A stretch of DNA of 20,846 bases from Chara braunii (Eukaryota > Streptophyta > Charophyceae > Charales > Characeae). A program made the translations under genes and the position numbers. The notes below the pieces were generated by a model, which worked only from the letters and a program-made list of their open reading frames with translations, was not told where the DNA came from and did not search any database. Each line of letters opens with the position of its first letter. Position 1 is the first letter of the stretch. Location: assembly GCA_003427395.1 (NCBI GenBank), contig BFEA01000260.1, positions 1,485,709 through 1,506,554 of the forward strand, written 5' to 3'. Of this stretch, positions 16,864 to 20,846 are shown one piece after another.

Positions 16864-17457
16864 GGCCCTTCGGGCCCTCCAAACGAACAAGTGCCCTTGC
16901 GGGCCACACACACACTCAAGCCTACAAGCACTCAGACAGGCATGCACACCAGTAAGCATGCACACACACAGCCATGGAAAACTCAGCAACGAGCAGGAAA
17001 CTCAGCAAATGGGCAAAACACAGAAATCAGCTGTGTGTCTCAGTCCCTGTTTGGCAGGTCCTAACAACTGAACCAAAAAAGGGATCTGAGCGCATGCTCG
17101 TGCTGGGAATTCTTCCACTGATAAAACCCCAAAAATGGCAAATGCCCTTTAATGCAGAGTATTGGCCTCCGTCCACAACACAGCATACAAAATGTATCTG
17201 GACCTGTTAGAGGTCCGATGCATTCGAAATGTTTGAAGCGTCTAAATGTATCTGCTCTATGTTCCAGTCCAGATTCTTGTCAAATGTTGAGTAGTGGAGG
17301 GAGGCCCTATAAAAACCTAAACAAGTACTCCTTTTTTTAATCATTCAAATGTTCCACGACTTCGCTTTCACGGCCAAGGATCGAAAAGACTCTTACTGCA
17401 GTAAGCAAGACATAAGCTCAGGGCCTCCACACCCCTCGTCCGCTGCCCCTCCTAAAA
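16864..17457. other. No gene recognised
   Basis: A CA-rich patch lies at 16900-16970. No frame shows a domain. Confidence 0.4.
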
Positions 17458-17569
17458 TTTCCACCCACAGAAGCTAGAGCCTCTCTTTCCACCCACCGAA
17501 GGGAGAGGCCCTCTTTCCGACCGCAGAAGAGAGATGCGCTCTTTCCACCCAAAGAAGTGCAAGCGTAAG
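17458..17569. repeat. 28-bp tandem repeat, four copies
   Basis: Units start with TTTCC at 17458, 17486, 17514 and 17542, exactly 28 bp apart. The shared pattern is TTTCCACCCA, GAAG and an AGAG/CTC end. Divergence between units is substantial, but the period is strictly kept. Confidence 0.9.
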
Positions 17570-17625
17570 CAAGCACGCTAGGAGATAAAAGGCAGAGAGA
17601 GAGCAATTTGCTAAATCGCACTAAA

Positions 17626-17645
17626 ATGGGATGGGATGGGATGGG
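17626..17645. repeat. (ATGGG)4
   Basis: There are four perfect copies of the pentamer ATGGG. It is far too short and too internal to be called telomeric. Confidence 0.95.
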
Positions 17646-18065
17646 TCATCGGTCAGAAAACCGTCCGATCCGTTGTTGGATGGGTCATTAACGATCAAGG
17701 TTTTCTAGCATCATCATCATCCTCATTCCCGCATTCCATTGTCACTACTAATATGTGTAATTTTATGGTCTTTCCCCAAATTCTCTCTTCTTTTTCACCA
17801 TTCTTGTTCTCCTTTTTTTTATTTTTTTATTTAGCAAGACCTTCATTTCATATTCATCAATCCTGGATGTGGTAAGTGCAGCTCGAGACAGACAGCTCCA
17901 GTGTATTCATTCGGGCGAGGCGGGGGGGGTTCCCACATGTTGCTGGAAATCCTGTGCAGAGTCGAGACATATAACATTTTTTTTCAAAACGATGTACTCT
18001 CTTTTATATCATCAGCAGGAGCACGACTGCTCCCCCTGAAAGACCAGACATTTCTTAGCACAAAA

Positions 18066-18067
<2 letters not shown>
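17646..18067. other. No gene recognised
   Basis: T-rich runs lie near 17780-17835. A donor-like GTAAGTG occurs at 17870. No domain-bearing frame is present. Confidence 0.4.

Positions 18068-18147
<80 letters not shown>
18068..18147. repeat. (CT)n microsatellite
   Basis: There are 80 bp of CT dinucleotide. Confidence 0.98.
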
Positions 18148-18150
<3 letters not shown>

Positions 18151-18198
18151 ATGAATTGGAGTGCAACACCACCCAAAACTGCCTTTCTCAGATTGGGA

Positions 18199-18290
18199 CA
18201 ACATAACCCACCTCAACGAAGGAGCACATCAATGGCTGGGACACCATACCCCAATTCAACAAAGGTGCAGATCACAACAATGGCTGGGAC
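18199..18290. repeat. 48-bp imperfect tandem repeat, two copies
   Basis: CAATGGCTGGGAC occurs at 18230 and 18278, preceded in each case by a related CAACRAAGG...ATCA block. Confidence 0.7.
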
Positions 18291-18373
18291 TACCTCCAAA
18301 GCTTATTTTGGAGGAAGGACTGCTCTTTTCACATGTCTCAGCAGCATAGGGGCAGCTAACGCTATGAAACATA

Positions 18374-18388
18374 GCGTTCATTGAACGC
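18374..18388. repeat. GCGTTCA-T-TGAACGC palindrome
   Basis: Seven-base perfect arms surround a single T, directly before the 55-bp duplication that repeats the same CGTTCA/TGAACGC words. Confidence 0.85.
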
Positions 18389-18498
18389 GCGTTTCCCACG
18401 TTCAATAAACGCATGTGAACGCGGTGTTCAATTCCACGGTTGAGCGTTTCCCACGTTCAATAAACGCATGTGAACGCGGTGTTCAATTCCACGGTTGA
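18389..18498. repeat. 55-bp perfect tandem duplication
   Basis: The unit starting GCGTTTCCCACGTTCAATAA occurs at 18389-18443 and 18444-18498 without mismatch. Each unit contains CGTTCAA, TGAACGC and GTTCAA words, making several overlapping inverted repeats. The perfect identity implies a very recent event. Confidence 0.95.
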
Positions 18499-18653
18499 GC
18501 CCCCAGAGTCCCGGGAGGTCAAAGGACAATGCGCCGGAGAAGGGGTCCTAGGGAGTCCGTTAGGGGCGCTAGCACCCCCTGGCCCCGAAAAAATAAAAAT
18601 AAAAACGGAGAGAAGACAAAGACAAGGAAAAAAATCGAAAAAAAAAAAAGTGT

Positions 18654-18656
<3 letters not shown>

Positions 18657-18684
<28 letters not shown>
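18657..18684. repeat. (CA)n microsatellite after an A-rich tract
   Basis: A runs at 18584-18650 are followed by 28 bp of CA repeat. Confidence 0.97.
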
Positions 18685-19024
18685 TGGCTTGTGTTGCAGC
18701 AAATCTTTTAGCACAGTGAGGAGCACAAAGTGCTTGAGCGTTCTCGAGGGTTTTGACAACACGCAAATGCTCGAAACATTTCAAAGTGCAGCGCACACAC
18801 CCTTTCCGCTGCAGCGTAACTTTGGCACCGACTGTGAGATTTCCTGGCATAGACGACCGGGATTCATGGCACAGCAGTCCATGCTGTGATTAGCATGGAA
18901 CCCTCCCCGCCCAAACAACCGCAGGGACCATACTCCGTCTGCAGTTTACGACACTAAAAGGGGAAGAGCCACAGATAGGAGCCATCAGCGCGAACAGGCA
19001 GGATGGTGGGGTGGGTGGTTAGTT
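18685..19024. other. No gene recognised
   Basis: No convincing frame is present. A hairpin CCATGCT/AGCATGG with a 6-nt loop lies at 18879-18898. Confidence 0.4.
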
Positions 19025-19039
19025 GGGTGGGTGGGTGGG
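19025..19039 (+). other. Potential G-quadruplex (GGGT)3GGG
   Basis: Four GGG runs are separated by single T residues, the most stable loop class for a parallel quadruplex. More GGT-rich sequence precedes it (19003-19020). Confidence 0.75.
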
Positions 19040-19056
19040 CTGTCGCGGAATGCTAA

Positions 19057-19248
19057 ATGCCTAGGCTATTACGGGAAAGTATACACTGCCGATGCCCGAT
19101 GTTCATCAAGTACAAGGTTCTCAGCATCAGTGTGGTTGAGCAGGATATGCCCACAAACCTGTCTGCAAAAGCAGTCTTGCTCTCTATTCTGCTCACAGAG
19201 CTCCAACAGAACAGAAAAAAGAAGGTAAAAGAACAAATGGGTAACTAG
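19057..19248 (+). other. Possible coding exon, unrecognised
   Basis: The plus frame includes FIKYKVLSISVVEQDMPTNL and then AKAVLLSILLTELQQNRKKK. It is followed directly by a GTAAAAG donor-like sequence near 19224. The amphipathic, protein-like composition stands out from the surroundings, but the length is within chance and no family is recognised. Confidence 0.25.
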
Positions 19249-20428
19249 GGGGCAGTCGCGTTTTTAGTTTTAAACCACCAGTAAGTACACCTGACCCTAA
19301 ATGTACGAGCCTAAATTTTGAATTTTGCCGAGCCTGAAAGCCATGGGCACCAGCTCATGGAAAATTGGGGTGGTACCTGTACCGGCCTCTGTGCTGGACC
19401 TGCTGTCAGGCGATGGAATCAAAAGGAGGCCGCTGTTTTCACTCCTTTGACACCCAGCCAAACACCCACAGGAGAGAGCACCCGCATGTAGCACATATCG
19501 GGTGCCCGATACAGGCGCCTCATCATGAATGGCTGCCTGTTCACAACACGAGTGGGCAGTAGTATATAATTTTCCCATACAGCTGAAAACAAAATAAAGC
19601 AGAGGACCTTACGACACGAGATTGTCTGCAAGATCTTATGGCACCTCGTTTGTCCTCTGACAGCTTTGCTGCCACATGGTCCACATGAGATTCATAGTGC
19701 GCACTTTGTGAGCCAGATATACACACATGGATTCCCACAGCACTGCCCGTTCTCCTCGGGCAGGCACTCGAAAAAAAACAAGTTCTTTTTTTTTTCCGTT
19801 TCCTTTCTTTTCGGTGCCAACGAGGCAGGAGCACTTTACTTTTCTGCGCCCGTATGCAGACACAGAATGGGCGCGGATACATAACCTGTGAATCACTGCA
19901 TACTTGCCTACAGCGGGCGTTTCTGCCCTTTTTCCTGAAGTTTGAGGGCTTTCTTCCCTCTTATAGTGCATGCCCGCCATGTGGCGGGCGTTTTGCCACT
20001 CTGATCCTTTTGTTTCAGTTTTTATTTGTTTTTTCTTGGCTATAGCTGGGCCTCGTCCGTGCATGTGTTTTCACAGTCACAGACTGAACGTGTACCAGCG
20101 GGCAAAACAACAGTCCATTTGCCTTTTTCTGCTGGGCCCACCTCTTCCTCCCCCGGCACACTACTGGGCCTTCCCCGAGCCTCGAATTTCTCTTGTGGCG
20201 ACAAGTTTACTTTTCTGCAAGGCTGGGGGCGTGTACTGCTGGTTTAAATGCAGTTCAGGCAATCACCGAATACAGCACATCCCCAACCAAACCTAAAGCT
20301 GCATTGTATACATTCACAATTTTCGTCGCTTAGGAGCAAAATTCGCGAAATCACAAACTGAAACGCACTTAAAACTGAAAACCATGACTGCGCCCTACTT
20401 TTCTCAAGAAAAAACAAACATCAGGTAG
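19249..20428. other. No gene recognised
   Basis: Minus frames of 93-142 codons overlap here without any domain. A GTATATAATTTT box lies at 19560-19571. A hairpin GCCCGCC-ATGT-GGCGGGC lies at 19972-19989, followed by GTTTTG. Confidence 0.35.
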
Positions 20429-20846
20429 AAGGTCCCAGGATCTGTGTGGTCACTCTCTTACAACACTTTGGAGCGAATTCTTTCCAGACAGACACACCAT
20501 ACTCGACAAAATACCGAACAAAACAAACAGAATACCAAATGCAGACGGAGACCGGACGCCCACTTCTTTGTGTCTTGCTTTTGTGTCCAGCACTTCTTGC
20601 TTTCACTGAAGAAGAGAAAAGCAGTGCACCCCCAAGGATCGTCAAAGGAAGGTGGGGTATACAGCTGCATTGAAGACACCTTTTTTGAGGTGCACAAGCA
20701 TTCTCAAAAGGCACACAGGGCAGTGAGTATGCTACCTGGCAAAACTATCTGTGCTGTCAAAAGTACTTGTCAAGTTGTCGTAATATCAGCAGCTCTCGAA
20801 ACGGGCTTTGGAATGCAGTTTTATCCTCCTCCCCCCCCCCCCCCCC
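20429..20846 (+). other. Open frame running off the window end
   Basis: A plus frame stays open from just after TAG at 20426-20428 to the last base, 139 codons, with no early ATG. The later part reads GVYSCIEDTFFEVHKHSQKA and then SMLPGKTICAVKSTCQVVVI. It could be an exon cut by the window edge. An open frame of this length is expected by chance a few times in a window of this size, and I recognise no family. Confidence 0.2.
20833..20846. repeat. Poly-C run at window end
   Basis: The window ends inside a run of at least 14 C. The contig or the reliable assembly may stop here, given the other poly-C problems in this window. Confidence 0.9.

Noticed and set aside
17458-17569. Four 28-bp units as a CRISPR array
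   Set aside because: The units are contiguous with no spacers, are diverged, and lie in a eukaryotic genome.
17626-17645. (ATGGG)4 as a telomeric repeat
   Set aside because: There are only four units, the motif is not the plant TTTAGGG type, and its location is internal.
19972-19995. GC hairpin plus T run as a Rho-independent terminator
   Set aside because: The context is eukaryotic and there is no adjacent gene, so the resemblance is chance.

Overview
The window reads as nuclear DNA of a plant-lineage eukaryote. It is repeat-rich, has long microsatellites and C homopolymers, no dense operon-like coding, and carries a Ty3/gypsy polyprotein remnant, a LINE remnant and two confident single-exon genes. 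The style of the gypsy polyprotein, the PLAC8 protein and an Orai-like channel together suggest a charophyte green alga (Chara-like). That assignment is inference and was not tested by any search.

Layout. Positions 1-270 are homopolymer-rich and then GC-rich DNA. Positions 270-960 (minus) hold the frameshifted 3' end of a LINE. Positions 963-3673 (plus) hold a 5'-truncated, multiply broken Ty3/gypsy polyprotein (RNase H, integrase, C-terminal domain), split inside the integrase core by an insertion of about 820 bp. From 3.7 to 10.5 kb I found no convincing gene. That stretch holds tandem repeats of many unit lengths, AC/CT microsatellites, a 79-bp poly-C tract and hairpins. Positions 10610-11248 (minus) encode a PLAC8-family cysteine-rich protein, followed downstream by a decayed partial copy of its own 3' end. 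Positions 12724-14049 (minus) encode a four-membrane-segment protein that I read as an Orai/CRAC-channel-like protein. Its start lies beside a 0.7-kb tandem repeat array. From 14.8 to 20.8 kb there are mostly repeats, plus a few weak candidate exons.

Two observations matter most. First, 12141-12178 is a perfect Nextera mosaic-end palindrome, the mate-pair junction adapter. It is a sequencing artefact left in the assembly, so the physical linkage between the PLAC8 side and the Orai side is unproven. An N joining (AG)n to (TC)n at 11454 is a second suspect join. Second, three diverged copies of one short repeat (5041-5096 plus, 9293-9327 minus, 11989-12045 plus) share the architecture of a type III hammerhead ribozyme: a GUC cleavage site, stem III, CUGAUGA, stem II and an AAA-containing 3' core. 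All three lack the catalytic G12. They look like fossils of an undescribed hammerhead-bearing retroelement, or less likely a chance resemblance in a SINE-like repeat.

The two genes have no evident functional link. PLAC8 proteins are small membrane-associated cysteine-rich proteins tied to organ size and ion handling in plants, and Orai proteins are calcium channels. Nothing here indicates co-regulation.
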